The notes under the pieces were generated by a model. That model was not told where the DNA came from, did not search any database, and saw nothing but the letters and a program-made list of their open reading frames with translations. Of a stretch of DNA of 64,000 nucleotides, positions 1 through 7,947 are shown one piece after another (positions within the stretch are counted from its first letter, which is position 1; each line of letters starts with the position of its first letter). Source of the stretch: Hathewaya massiliensis (GTDB taxonomy: Bacteria; Bacillota; Clostridia; Clostridiales; Clostridiaceae); contig NZ_CABFVD010000007.1 of NCBI RefSeq assembly GCF_902143515.1, forward strand, positions 21,425 to 85,424, read 5' to 3'. The position numbers and the translations under genes are program-made.

Positions 1-16
1 GCGACCTGGATAATGG

Positions 17-72
17 TTTCTAAGCTTCAGATGGAGTAAATCTCAGACTGAAACTAAGAATCTTATCTATAC
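17..72 (+). repeat. Hairpin repeat upstream of spoVS (copy 1)
   Basis: A 5' arm at 18-30 pairs with 48-60 (mismatches at two positions) around a 17-nt loop and is followed by a TTATCTATA-like tail. A closely similar element lies on the other side of spoVS at 373-431. It sits in the spoVS leader, 25 nt before the gene, so it may be a regulatory RNA structure. The function is not known to me. Confidence 0.5.
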
Positions 73-96
73 TTATGAATTATTAGGAGGTATACT

Positions 97-357
97 ATGG
101 AGGTATTAAAAGTTTCAGCAAAATCAAATCCTAATTCTGTTGCAGGTGCTTTAGCTGGTGTTATAAGGGAAAGCAAGATAGCAGAAATTCAAGCTATCGG
201 TGCAGGTGCGATTAATCAAGCAGTTAAAGCAATAGCTATAGCAAGAGGTTTCGTAGCCCCTAGTGGTATGGATCTTGTTTGTGTACCTGCTTTCACAGAT
301 ATAGAAATAGACGGGGAAGAAAGGACAGCTATTAAGTTTATTATTCAAACTAAATAA
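97..357 (+). CDS. spoVS: Stage V sporulation protein S
   Basis: The 86-residue product matches the length and pattern of SpoVS, a small Alba-like nucleic-acid-binding protein needed for spore development in Bacillus and widely conserved in Clostridia. The family's opening (MEVLKVSAKSNPNSVAGALAG) and the central GAGAINQAVKAIAIARGF segment are intact. Start is the ATG at 97, with AGGAGG about 7 nt upstream. The gene stands alone, flanked on both sides by similar stem-loop repeats, which suggests its transcript is structured. In B. subtilis it is sigma-H controlled; no promoter could be read here because the window begins 96 nt upstream. Confidence 0.95.
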   Translation: MEVLKVSAKSNPNSVAGALAGVIRESKIAEIQAIGAGAINQAVKAIAIARGFVAPSGMDLVCVPAFTDIEIDGEERTAIKFIIQTK

Positions 358-372
358 TTAGGTATAAACAGA

Positions 373-431
373 TTTCTAGGCTTCACAGAAAGTTTTTCAC
401 TTTCATTGAAACTTAGAAATCCTTATCCATA
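373..431 (+). repeat. Hairpin repeat downstream of spoVS (copy 2)
   Basis: The arm 373-385 pairs with 407-419 and encloses a second short stem (388-392 with 400-404). The arms and the CCTTATCCATA-like tail closely resemble copy 1 at 17-72 (12 of 14 identical in the 5' arm). Its position after the spoVS stop means it is either a 3' UTR structure or a second independent copy of the same element. Confidence 0.5.
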
Positions 432-437
432 GACCTA

Positions 438-493
438 CTCAGCTTAATACTTCTACTTTAAAAAATGGCAGTATTAAATTTAGTAGTCATGAG
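438..493 (+). other. Possible RNA pseudoknot after spoVS
   Basis: TTAATACT at 444-451 pairs with AGTATTAA at 470-477. Within that loop CTAC/TAAA (453-456, 459-462) can pair with TTTAGTAG at 479-486, outside the first stem, which gives an H-type pseudoknot. CTCA 438-441 and TGAG 490-493 could close the whole fold. This is base-pairing read by eye with no covariation evidence. Confidence 0.3.
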
Positions 494-507
494 ATAAATA
501 TTTTAAA

Positions 508-536
508 ACATGAAGATTAACCTTCATGTTTTTTTG
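508..536 (+). terminator. Rho-independent terminator after spoVS unit
   Basis: An 8-bp stem ACATGAAG/CTTCATGT (508-515 with 522-529) is followed by a run of seven T. It ends the transcript that carries spoVS and the downstream structured region, and separates it from the pseudouridine synthase gene. Confidence 0.85.
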
Positions 537-589
537 ATTTTATTGTATTATAATATTTGTACTTAAAAAATAAGAAATAGGTGATTTTA

Positions 590-1297
590 TTGGAAAGATT
601 ACAAAAGTATATGGCAAGATGTGGTGTAGCATCTAGAAGAAAATGCGAAGAAATTATTATGAAAGGTAGGGTTAAGGTAGATAAAAAAGTTCAAAGAGAA
701 CTTGGAACTAAAATTGACCCTACTAAAAATATTGTAGAAGTTGATGACAAAATAATAAAAATAGAAGAGAATAAAATATATATAAAACTAAATAAGCCTG
801 TAAAGTATATTACTACAGCAAAAGATGAAAGAAACAGAAATACTGTATTAGATCTTATAGATGTTAAGGAAAGGATATATCCTATTGGCAGATTGGATTA
901 TATGACTTCAGGATTACTGCTTTTAACAAATGACGGAGACATATATAATAAAATAATTCATCCAAGAAAAGAAGTAGAAAAAACTTATATAGCTAAGGTA
1001 AGAGGGACTTTGACAAGAGAAGAAATAGAAATTTTCCAAAATGGCGTAGATATAGGTGGATATATTACGGCCAAAAGTAATGTTAAAGTTATAAAAAAAG
1101 AAGGGGAAAACTCCATATTAGAAATTAAAATTCATGAAGGCAAGAATAGGCAAGTAAGAAGAATGTGTGAAAAAATTAATCACCCTGTAATAGAGTTAAA
1201 AAGAGTATCTATTGGCGAGATTACTTTAGGTAATTTAAACCTAGGAGAGTATAAAGAGTTAACTTTAGATGAACTTAAATATATTAGAAATTTATAG
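590..1297 (+). CDS. rluB: Ribosomal large subunit pseudouridine synthase (RluB/RsuA family)
   Basis: It isomerises a uridine in rRNA to pseudouridine (E. coli RluB acts at U2605 of 23S rRNA). The N-terminal S4 RNA-binding domain (about residues 1-60) is followed by the RsuA/RluB catalytic domain with the signature GRLDYMTSGLLLLTNDG, whose catalytic Asp is about residue 103. A further family motif is the C-terminal EGKNRQVRRMC. The start is probably the TTG at 590: AGGTGA at 579-584 sits 5 nt before it and the family begins MERLQKYxARCGVASRR. The GTG at 581 overlaps that ribosome site. About 236 residues, usual for the family. It is followed after 11 nt by the methyltransferase gene, so the two are probably cotranscribed. 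Confidence 0.9.
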   Translation: MERLQKYMARCGVASRRKCEEIIMKGRVKVDKKVQRELGTKIDPTKNIVEVDDKIIKIEENKIYIKLNKPVKYITTAKDERNRNTVLDLIDVKERIYPIGRLDYMTSGLLLLTNDGDIYNKIIHPRKEVEKTYIAKVRGTLTREEIEIFQNGVDIGGYITAKSNVKVIKKEGENSILEIKIHEGKNRQVRRMCEKINHPVIELKRVSIGEITLGNLNLGEYKELTLDELKYIRNL

Positions 1298-1308
1298 GCG
1301 GTGATATA

Positions 1309-1854
1309 ATGTTTTCTTATGCAAAAGATGTAAGTTTAATGGCTCAAGACATAATTAAAAATTATTGTGGTAAATTTAATACTGCGGTAGATTGTACCTT
1401 GGGAAACGGACATGACACAGAATTTTTATCAAAATATTTCAATAAAGTTTATTCTTTTGATATACAAGAAATAGCAATTAGAAACTTTGAAAAAAATAAA
1501 CCAACTAATGTAGTATTAATACATGATTCCCATGAAGAAATAGAAAAATATATAGAAAATGAACATATAGATTGTTTCATGTATAACCTAGGTTTTCTAC
1601 CCGGTGGAAATAAAGAAATAACAACCAAAGCCAACTCTAGTTTAAATAGTATTAAATCTTCCTTGAAAAAGTTAAGTAATAATGGCATTATAACTATTTG
1701 TCTATATATAGGACATGAAGAAGGAAAGAAAGAGGCCGAAAGTCTGTTGCCTTTTTTAAAATTTTTAGACAAATCAAAATATGCTGTAGTAGTACATAAA
1801 GTTATCAATAGAAATAGTATCTCTCCTTCTTTAATAGTAATAGAAAAGAAGTAA
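1309..1854 (+). CDS. mnmM: tRNA mnm5s2U34 methyltransferase-like protein (MnmM/YtqB family)
   Basis: This is a 181-residue class I SAM-dependent methyltransferase of the YtqB/rRNA-methylase-like family. The SAM-binding loop is DCTLGNGHDTEFL at about residues 28-40, an acidic strand end lies in SFDIQ, and the family-specific MYNLGFLPGGNKEITT segment is at about 91-106. The B. subtilis member (MnmM, formerly YtqB) methylates aminomethyl-thiouridine at the tRNA wobble position. Assignment to that reaction here is by family only. It follows the pseudouridine synthase by 11 nt with a GGCGGTGAT ribosome site, so both products of this unit modify RNA. A terminator follows at 1892. Confidence 0.8.
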   Translation: MFSYAKDVSLMAQDIIKNYCGKFNTAVDCTLGNGHDTEFLSKYFNKVYSFDIQEIAIRNFEKNKPTNVVLIHDSHEEIEKYIENEHIDCFMYNLGFLPGGNKEITTKANSSLNSIKSSLKKLSNNGIITICLYIGHEEGKKEAESLLPFLKFLDKSKYAVVVHKVINRNSISPSLIVIEKK

Positions 1855-1891
1855 TATGAAATTTATATTGATATAAGTTTCAAATAATGAT

Positions 1892-1919
1892 AAAATGAAG
1901 ATAATATTTCATTTTTTTT
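1892..1919 (+). terminator. Rho-independent terminator after mnmM
   Basis: AAAATGAA at 1892-1899 pairs with TTCATTTT at 1908-1915, and the T run continues to 1919. The stem is short and AT-only, so it is probably a modest terminator. Confidence 0.6.
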
Positions 1920-1964
1920 AAAATTGAAGTATTTATTGCGAAGTATAAAAAAGGGGTAGTTTAT

Positions 1965-2843
1965 ATGGAACAAAATAAAGATTTAATGAGAATAATACAA
2001 ATTAAATTTCCAAGACTAAGCAAGGGTCAAAAGTTAATAGCAGAATACATATTAAAACATTATGACAAAGCTGCTTTTATGACTGCTGCAAAGCTTGGAA
2101 CCAGTGTAGGTGTTAGTGAATCTACTGTAGTTAGATTTGCTAATGAATTAGGGTTTAGTGGATATCCAAAACTTCAAAAAGCATTACAAGAAATGATTAA
2201 AAATAAATTAACAACAGTACAAAGAATAGAACTTTCAAATGATTATATAACTGAGGAAAATGCCTTAAAAGGTGTGTTAAAATCTGATATGGAAAATATT
2301 AGAGCTACTTTAGAAAAAATTAATCATAAAACCTTTGATACTGTAGTTGATTCATTGTTTAAAGCAAAAACAATATATATAATAGGACTTAGAAGTTCTA
2401 GTGCAATAGCTGAATTTTTAGGTTTCTACTTAAACTTAATTTTAGATAATGTTAGAATTGTTGCTTATGGAGTTAGTGATATATTTGAACAAATGCTAAA
2501 TGTTTCAGAGGAAGATGTAGTTATCGGTATAGGGTTCCCAAGATATGCTAGTAGAACTATTGAAGCTTTAAACTTTGCCCATAGTAGAAAGGCTAATGTA
2601 GTAGCTATAACAGATAGCTTACTTTCACCACTGGCAACAAAAGCAGATTTAACATTAATTGCTCAAAGTAATATGGCATCTTTTGTAGACTCATTAGTTG
2701 CACCTCTTAGTGTAATTAATGCTTTGATTATTGCTGTAGGACTTAGAGAAAAAGAAAATATTTCAAATACATTTATGAATTTAGAAAATATATGGGAAGA
2801 ATACGGAGTTTATTCGTATAAGGATAAAAAAACTGAACTATAA
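1965..2843 (+). CDS. RpiR/MurR-family transcriptional regulator
   Basis: The 292-residue protein has an N-terminal HTH_6 helix-turn-helix domain (about residues 1-77, with the family pattern SKGQKLIAEYIL and SVGVSESTVVRFANELGFSGYPKLQKAL). A C-terminal SIS sugar-isomerase-fold domain (about 125-260, IYIIGLRSSSAIAEFLGFYL) normally binds a phosphosugar. Such proteins usually repress or activate sugar or amino-sugar catabolism genes next to them. No such genes adjoin it here: the next gene is glutamate dehydrogenase, so the target is unknown. It is monocistronic, with terminator-like DNA before it and a 190-nt AT-rich gap after. The ribosome site AAGGGG precedes ATG 1965. Confidence 0.88.
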   Translation: MEQNKDLMRIIQIKFPRLSKGQKLIAEYILKHYDKAAFMTAAKLGTSVGVSESTVVRFANELGFSGYPKLQKALQEMIKNKLTTVQRIELSNDYITEENALKGVLKSDMENIRATLEKINHKTFDTVVDSLFKAKTIYIIGLRSSSAIAEFLGFYLNLILDNVRIVAYGVSDIFEQMLNVSEEDVVIGIGFPRYASRTIEALNFAHSRKANVVAITDSLLSPLATKADLTLIAQSNMASFVDSLVAPLSVINALIIAVGLREKENISNTFMNLENIWEEYGVYSYKDKKTEL

Positions 2844-3035
2844 CCTAACCTTATATTCTTTAAATTGTATACTCTAATTATTTTAAAGTTTTATATAAAG
2901 GTTATATTATTCAAAATATTTTGTATGATTAGAAGGATATTTATTATATGTATAGAATATATAATATAAAAGCAGTTATTAATTCAAACTTTATAATAAA
3001 TGAAAAAAAATTTTCATATTTTAGGAGGTTTTATT

Positions 3036-4403
3036 ATGACAAAGGGGAATTTAGATCCAAAAGCTTACATTGATCAAGCAATTGAAAATGTAAAGAAGAG
3101 AAATGCAGGGGAACCAGAATTTATTCAAGCAGTAGAGGAAGTTTTAACATCTTTAACTCCTGTTTTAGAAAAACATCCAGAATATATTGAATCAAATTTA
3201 TTAGAAAGATTCTGCGAGCCTGAAAGACAAATCATGTTTAAAGTGCCATGGGTTGACGATGCAGGAAATGTTCATGTAAATCGTGGATTTAGAGTTCAAT
3301 TTAACGGATGTATAGGACCTTATAAAGGGGGATTAAGATTCCATCCATCTGTATACTTAGGTATTATAAAATTCTTAGGATTTGAACAAATACTTAAAAA
3401 TTCATTAACTGGTCTTCCAATTGGAGGAGGAAAAGGTGGTTCAGACTTTGATCCAAGAGGAAAGTCTGATGGAGAAATTAGAAGGTTCTGTGAAAGCTTT
3501 ATGACAGAATTATATAGACATATAGGTCCTGATGTAGACGTTCCAGCAGGAGACCTTGGAGTTGGCGCAAGAGAAGTAGCTTATCTATATGGTTATTATA
3601 GAAGAATTAAAGGATCATTTGAAAATGGAGTTTTAACTGGTAAAGGTTTATCTTTCGGTGGTTGTATAGGCAGACCTGAAGCAACTGGAGCTGGTGTTAC
3701 TTATTTCTGTCAAGAAATGTTAAAACATAATGGAACAGATATAAAAGGAAAAACAGTAGCTATTTCTGGATTTGGTCAAGTTGCATGGGGAGTTTGTAAA
3801 AAAGTAGCTGAACTTGGTGGTAAGGTTATAACAATATCTGGTCCAGACGGATATGTTTATGATGAAGAAGGAGTTATAACTGAAGAAAAGATTAACTTCT
3901 TATTAGAAATGAGAAACTCTGGAAGAGATAAAGCTCAAGATTATGCTGATAAGTTCGGTGCACAATTCTTCCCTGGTGAAAAGCCATGGGGAACTAAAGC
4001 AGATATTATAATTCCATGTGCTACTCAAAATGATATACATTTAGAACATGCAAAACAAATCGTTGATAATGGTGTTAAATTTGTATGTGAAGCTGCTAAT
4101 ATGCCATGTACAAATGATGCTCTTAAGTATTTCTTAGAGAAAGGCTTAATAGTTGGACCTGCAAAAGCAGCTAATGCTGGAGGAGTTGCAGTATCAGCAC
4201 TTGAAATGGCACAAAACAGCATGAGACTTGCTTGGACAGCTGAAGAAGTTGATACTAAATTACATCAAATTATGAAAGACATCCATAATAATGCTATGAA
4301 AGCAGCTGAAACTTATGGATTTGGATATAACTTAGTTGCTGGTGCTAATATAGCAGGATTTGTTAAAGTAGCAGAAGCTATGTATGCTCAAGGTATTTAT
4401 TAA
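3036..4403 (+). CDS. gdhA: Glutamate dehydrogenase (hexameric)
   Basis: It interconverts glutamate with 2-oxoglutarate and ammonia using NAD(P). At 455 residues it has the small hexameric class size, like the Clostridium symbiosum enzyme. The active-site segment PIGGGKGGSDFDP puts the glutamate-binding Lys at about 133, and PAGDLGVGARE holds the catalytic Asp at about 173. The dinucleotide fold motif GFGQVAWG follows. Cofactor preference cannot be fixed by eye. AGGAGG lies 7 nt before ATG 3036; the in-frame ATG at 3000 lacks a ribosome site and would add a tail absent from the family. A bidirectional terminator follows. In clostridia this enzyme commonly serves amino-acid fermentation or ammonium assimilation. 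Confidence 0.95.
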   Translation: MTKGNLDPKAYIDQAIENVKKRNAGEPEFIQAVEEVLTSLTPVLEKHPEYIESNLLERFCEPERQIMFKVPWVDDAGNVHVNRGFRVQFNGCIGPYKGGLRFHPSVYLGIIKFLGFEQILKNSLTGLPIGGGKGGSDFDPRGKSDGEIRRFCESFMTELYRHIGPDVDVPAGDLGVGAREVAYLYGYYRRIKGSFENGVLTGKGLSFGGCIGRPEATGAGVTYFCQEMLKHNGTDIKGKTVAISGFGQVAWGVCKKVAELGGKVITISGPDGYVYDEEGVITEEKINFLLEMRNSGRDKAQDYADKFGAQFFPGEKPWGTKADIIIPCATQNDIHLEHAKQIVDNGVKFVCEAANMPCTNDALKYFLEKGLIVGPAKAANAGGVAVSALEMAQNSMRLAWTAEEVDTKLHQIMKDIHNNAMKAAETYGFGYNLVAGANIAGFVKVAEAMYAQGIY

Positions 4404-4408
4404 TATAT

Positions 4409-4435
4409 AAAAGACAGCCAATTTGGCTGTCTTTT
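4409..4435. terminator. Bidirectional terminator between gdhA and HAD gene
   Basis: AAAAGACAGCC (4409-4419) pairs perfectly with GGCTGTCTTTT (4425-4435). T-rich tails are present on both strands, so it can end gdhA from the left and the minus-strand HAD gene from the right. It abuts the stop codon of the HAD gene. Confidence 0.9.
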
Positions 4436-5163
4436 TAAAATTCTATATTTTCAGGACTTAATCTATATACAACATCTTTTCTTTCAACTATAATCTTAAT
4501 TTTTTCTTTCACTTCATTACGTTCCATTACCTTTGTTAAAAGTTCTTTAGTAGGATTTATAGTAACAGGATTTCCAACAGAACTAAGCATAGTAAAATCT
4601 CCTGAAGTATCACCATAAGCAAAACTTTTAGATAAATCAATATTATACTTATCACAAAAATATGATATTGCCCTTTCTTTACTTTCACTATCCCACATAG
4701 GTTTAATTTCACCTGTATACTTATTATTTTCATCCATTTCATATATAGATCCTATATAATCATTAAATCCATATTTTTCAGTCATATTTCTTACAAGCTC
4801 TATAGGACTTCCAGAAATAGCTATAACTAAGTGACCGTTTTCTTTATGATATTTTAGCCTATCTCTAGTATAAGTATAAACCCTATCACCTTTTTGTTTA
4901 ATTACTAATTCAGCAATAAAATCTATTTGAGATTTATGCAATCCTTTAATAGCTTCAGTATATATATCAGCCATTTTTAGTAGATAATTATCATAGTTTC
5001 CTTGTCTACGATCCCACTTAATATAATATGGGCGTACTTCATTATACCATCTGGAATTCTCTATAATTTCACTCTTTATAAGTTTTTTAAAAACTTCTGT
5101 TATTAATCCTTCTCTGTATAAAGTTCCATCAATATCAAAAAATGCTGCAATTGAACTTGACAT
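4435..5163 (-). CDS. HAD-family (subfamily IB) hydrolase, phosphoserine phosphatase-like
   Basis: The 242-residue protein has all haloacid dehalogenase motifs: motif I FFDIDGTLY (nucleophile Asp 9, acid Asp 11), motif II ISGSP, and motif III/IV in KSFAYGDTSGDFTMLSSVG. The layout and helical cap match the IB subfamily that includes SerB-like phosphatases. The substrate is not deducible; a generic phosphomonoesterase role is the safe reading. It is convergent with gdhA and divergent from cca. GGAGTTGG precedes the ATG at 5163. It shares no operon partner. Confidence 0.85.
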   Translation of the reverse strand: MSSSIAAFFDIDGTLYREGLITEVFKKLIKSEIIENSRWYNEVRPYYIKWDRRQGNYDNYLLKMADIYTEAIKGLHKSQIDFIAELVIKQKGDRVYTYTRDRLKYHKENGHLVIAISGSPIELVRNMTEKYGFNDYIGSIYEMDENNKYTGEIKPMWDSESKERAISYFCDKYNIDLSKSFAYGDTSGDFTMLSSVGNPVTINPTKELLTKVMERNEVKEKIKIIVERKDVVYRLSPENIEF

Positions 5164-5299
5164 TATGAACCAACTCCTTTAAATTTATTATAGTAAGTAT
5201 TTAACTTAAAAACATATATTTCCAAGGCAATTATTTATAAGGTAATACCAATTATATATAATATAAATTTAAATTTCAAATAAATAATAGGGTGATTAT

Positions 5300-6601
5300 A
5301 TGAATATAACTAAACATAATATTATTTTGCCTAAAACCGTGAAATATATCATTTCTTCTTTAGAATCCTATGGCTTTGAAGCTTTTGTAGTTGGAGGAGC
5401 TATAAGAGATAGTCTTTTAGGTCAAATTCCTAAGGATTATGATATTGCAACAAACGCTACTCCAGAAAACATCGTGAAAATTTTTGGAGATAAAGGGCAC
5501 AAAACCCTTGATGTAGGTAAAAATTTTGGAACAATAATTGTAAATATAGAGCAAAATAATTATGAAATAACTACCTATAGGATTGAAAAGGATTACTTGG
5601 ATAATAGAAGACCTAGCACGGTATATTTTACTAAACAAATCTATGAAGATTTAAGAAGAAGAGATTTAACAATTAATGCTATGGCATACAATGTAAAAAC
5701 AGGAGTTCTAGATTTTTTTAATGGAACAATGGATTTAAGCAACAATATAATTAGAACTGTTGGAGAACCTTCCGAAAGATTTAATGAAGATGCTCTTAGA
5801 ATGCTTAGGGCAATAAGATTTAGTAGTAAATTAAATTTTAAAATGGACAAAAATGTTGAAAATAGCATATTAAAAAATAAATCTTTAATAAGAAATATAA
5901 GTTACGAAAGAATTAATGTAGAAATAAATAAAATTTTATCTTCTAAAAATCCTTGTATGGGTATAAGAGAACTTATTTCTACAGAATTAATATATGAAAT
6001 ACTAGATGTACCGGATAAAAGTATTGATAAAAGCAAACATTTAGAGTACCTTAATATTTTAGATGAAGTTTATACTAAGTTATGCTGTGAAGGTATAGGA
6101 CGATTATGTTTTTTTTACTTTTTTCTTTTAAAATATATATTAGAAGAAAAAACACCTATAAAATCTTCTCAGATCTTAAAACTTCTTAAATATGATAAAC
6201 TTACTATAACAGCTATAAATTCTATTATAACCGCTTTATATTATATACCAGATATAAATAATCTAATTGAAATGAAAGATTTTATAAATAGAATTAAACA
6301 AAATAATATATGTCCATATATAAATATATTATCTCTTTATAGTGAAGAAATAGGGGACATGGGCCTTAGGATTAAAGCTAATAATATAAAAAACTATTAT
6401 AAAATCATAGAAGAAAATAAAATACCAATAAATATAAAAGACTTAGCTATAAATGGTAAGGATCTAATTGTTTTAGGATTTAAACAAGGAAAAATCATTA
6501 AAGATATACTTGAATATTTACTAGATTTCACCATAGAAAATCCGTCTCTAAATAATAAAGAAATCTTAATAAAATTAGTTAAAGAAAGATTTAATAGTTA
6601 A
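5300..6601 (+). CDS. cca: CCA tRNA nucleotidyltransferase
   Basis: It adds or repairs the 3'-CCA of tRNAs. The 433-residue class II nucleotidyltransferase has the head motif FVVGGAIRDSLLG at about 30-41, the metal-binding DYD (Asp 46 and 48), the RRRDLTINAMAYN stretch and the RNA-binding motif ERFNEDALRMLRAIRF. Length fits bacterial CCA enzymes without an HD domain. GGGTGATTAT precedes ATG 5300. No terminator follows, because an IS4-family element has inserted immediately downstream. The 9-bp target duplication covers the last bases of the gene including its TAA stop, so the protein is intact but its native 3' end was displaced. Confidence 0.93.
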   Translation: MNITKHNIILPKTVKYIISSLESYGFEAFVVGGAIRDSLLGQIPKDYDIATNATPENIVKIFGDKGHKTLDVGKNFGTIIVNIEQNNYEITTYRIEKDYLDNRRPSTVYFTKQIYEDLRRRDLTINAMAYNVKTGVLDFFNGTMDLSNNIIRTVGEPSERFNEDALRMLRAIRFSSKLNFKMDKNVENSILKNKSLIRNISYERINVEINKILSSKNPCMGIRELISTELIYEILDVPDKSIDKSKHLEYLNILDEVYTKLCCEGIGRLCFFYFFLLKYILEEKTPIKSSQILKLLKYDKLTITAINSIITALYYIPDINNLIEMKDFINRIKQNNICPYINILSLYSEEIGDMGLRIKANNIKNYYKIIEENKIPINIKDLAINGKDLIVLGFKQGKIIKDILEYLLDFTIENPSLNNKEILIKLVKERFNS

Positions 6602-6606
6602 AATAT
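6598..6606. repeat. Target-site duplication of the IS4-family element (left copy)
   Basis: TTAAAATAT at 6598-6606 is repeated exactly at 8052-8060, directly abutting the two inverted ends of the element. The left copy contains the cca stop codon (6599-6601), so transposition happened right at the end of cca without changing its product. Confidence 0.9.
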
Positions 6607-6695
6607 CACTAGTGTTTAATTAATGGATTGAAAATCCTATTGACAATAATAACTTGTAATAAATTTCTATGTGTACCAGCAATATATAAATGAAA

Positions 6696-6758
6696 ATAGT
6701 CAGCACCTTTGCTTTAATATAATTACCACAATCATATCGCAAAGGAGTTGCTGACTAT
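6696..6758 (+). promoter_or_regulatory. Ribosome-site-sequestering hairpin of the IS4-family element
   Basis: ATAGTCAGCA (6696-6705) pairs with TGCTGACTAT (6749-6758), and CCTTTGC (6706-6712) pairs with GCAAAGG (6739-6745), with a 3-nt bulge AGT. The AAGGAG ribosome site at 6742-6747 lies inside this stem, just before the ATG at 6761. Transcripts entering from cca would fold it shut. A transcript starting inside the hairpin would leave it open. IS10 and IS50 use the same logic, so the role is inferred by analogy. Confidence 0.75.
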
Positions 6759-6760
6759 CT

Positions 6761-7882
6761 ATGAATAATTATATCACTATTTTTGAAAAATTATTAGATA
6801 TTGTTAACTGGAACACTTTGAAAAAATCTACGTATAAGTTAGATGTTGACTATAATATAGCATCAAATCATTTGAAAACTCACCTTTACTTTCATTTAGC
6901 GAAGCTAGATAGCTTAAGGGATGTTGATGATTTTATGCAATCTGATTCTAAGCTAAAGGAGTCAATAAAAAGCGTTAGCTTGGGAACGTTGTCTAATTAT
7001 AATAACTATATGGATTATAATGTTTACATTCCAATATTAAACGAACTAATTGATACTGCTTTAAAACAATTACCTGTAAATGAGAAACTTAAAAAGTTTG
7101 GAACCATAAAACTAATAGATTCTTCAACTATAAGTATGGCCAAGACTTATTTTCAGTGGGCAGAATTTCGCTCTACAAAAGCAGGAATAAAGCTTCATAC
7201 AAAATTCAACTTAAGCAAAGGAGTTCCTGAGCTTATAATTGTGTCTAATGCTAAACCACATGATAGAACTAAGATGAAAGAACTTATTACAGAAAACAAC
7301 TGTATATATGTCTTTGACAAAGGCTATGTTGACTATAAAAAGTTTGATGAGTTTAGCAATAAAGGAATACGCTTTATTACCCGATTAAAAGATAATGCTG
7401 CTATAACTGAAGTAAGTAAGCTTGAAATAACTTACTCTGACGTTACTCTACTAGATGATTCTATAAATATCATTGAAGATATTATTTGCTATCTTGGTAC
7501 AGAAGATATTAATATGACAAAAAATCAGTATAGGGTTATCACTGTAGTTGATTCTGAAGGTCAAATACTAACCTTTGTAACTAACATATTACAATATACT
7601 AGTGAAGATATAGCATGGTTATATAAAAAACGTTGGGATATCGAGCTATTCTTCAAATGGATTAAGCAAAATTTAAAAATTAAAAGATTCATAGGACATA
7701 GCCTTAATGCAGTTATGATGCAAATTGTTTCGGCAATAATAACATTCATTATAATAAAACTAATACAAGACGTAGCCAAAACAGCCTACGGCTTATTAAA
7801 AATAAAGAGATTAATAAAACATTCAATTACAAAATTAATAGATAATATCTTGTTTTCTTGGGAGAAGTGGTTAGGTGGCTAA
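6761..7882 (+). CDS. IS4-family DDE transposase
   Basis: The 373-residue transposase catalyses cut-and-paste movement of the surrounding element. Catalytic residues are readable: Asp 120 in IKLIDSSTIS, Asp 186 in IYVFDKGYVDY, and Glu 295 in the IS4 signature Y288-(2)-R291-(3)-E295-(6)-K302 (YKKRWDIELFFKWIK). The N-terminal 100 residues form the helical DNA-binding region usual for this group. The frame is open throughout and the length is normal. AAGGAG precedes the ATG, buried in the hairpin at 6696-6758. Codon use is as AT-rich as the host, so its arrival cannot be dated from composition. Confidence 0.95.
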   Translation: MNNYITIFEKLLDIVNWNTLKKSTYKLDVDYNIASNHLKTHLYFHLAKLDSLRDVDDFMQSDSKLKESIKSVSLGTLSNYNNYMDYNVYIPILNELIDTALKQLPVNEKLKKFGTIKLIDSSTISMAKTYFQWAEFRSTKAGIKLHTKFNLSKGVPELIIVSNAKPHDRTKMKELITENNCIYVFDKGYVDYKKFDEFSNKGIRFITRLKDNAAITEVSKLEITYSDVTLLDDSINIIEDIICYLGTEDINMTKNQYRVITVVDSEGQILTFVTNILQYTSEDIAWLYKKRWDIELFFKWIKQNLKIKRFIGHSLNAVMMQIVSAIITFIIIKLIQDVAKTAYGLLKIKRLIKHSITKLIDNILFSWEKWLGG

Positions 7883-7927
7883 CTGCAACTATAAAACCAT
7901 ATACTTCCATACAAGCTATCACTATGC

Positions 7928-7947
7928 GGGCAAGTCTGCCCTTTGTT
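7928..7947 (+). terminator. Weak terminator-like hairpin at the end of the IS4 transposase unit
   Basis: GGGCA (7928-7932) pairs with TGCCC (7937-7941) around AGTC, followed by a short T-rich stretch. It lies inside the element, 46 nt after the transposase stop. The U tract is weak. Confidence 0.4.

Noticed and set aside
151..348. Minus-strand open frame inside spoVS and similar antisense frames in gdhA, mutS, mutL, P-type ATPase and symporter genes
   Set aside because: They have no ribosome sites and exactly shadow genes with strong family matches; such frames are expected by chance in conserved genes.
3000..3035. Upstream in-frame ATG that would lengthen glutamate dehydrogenase by 12 residues
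   Set aside because: No ribosome site in front of it, while AGGAGG lies perfectly before ATG 3036 and the family starts there.
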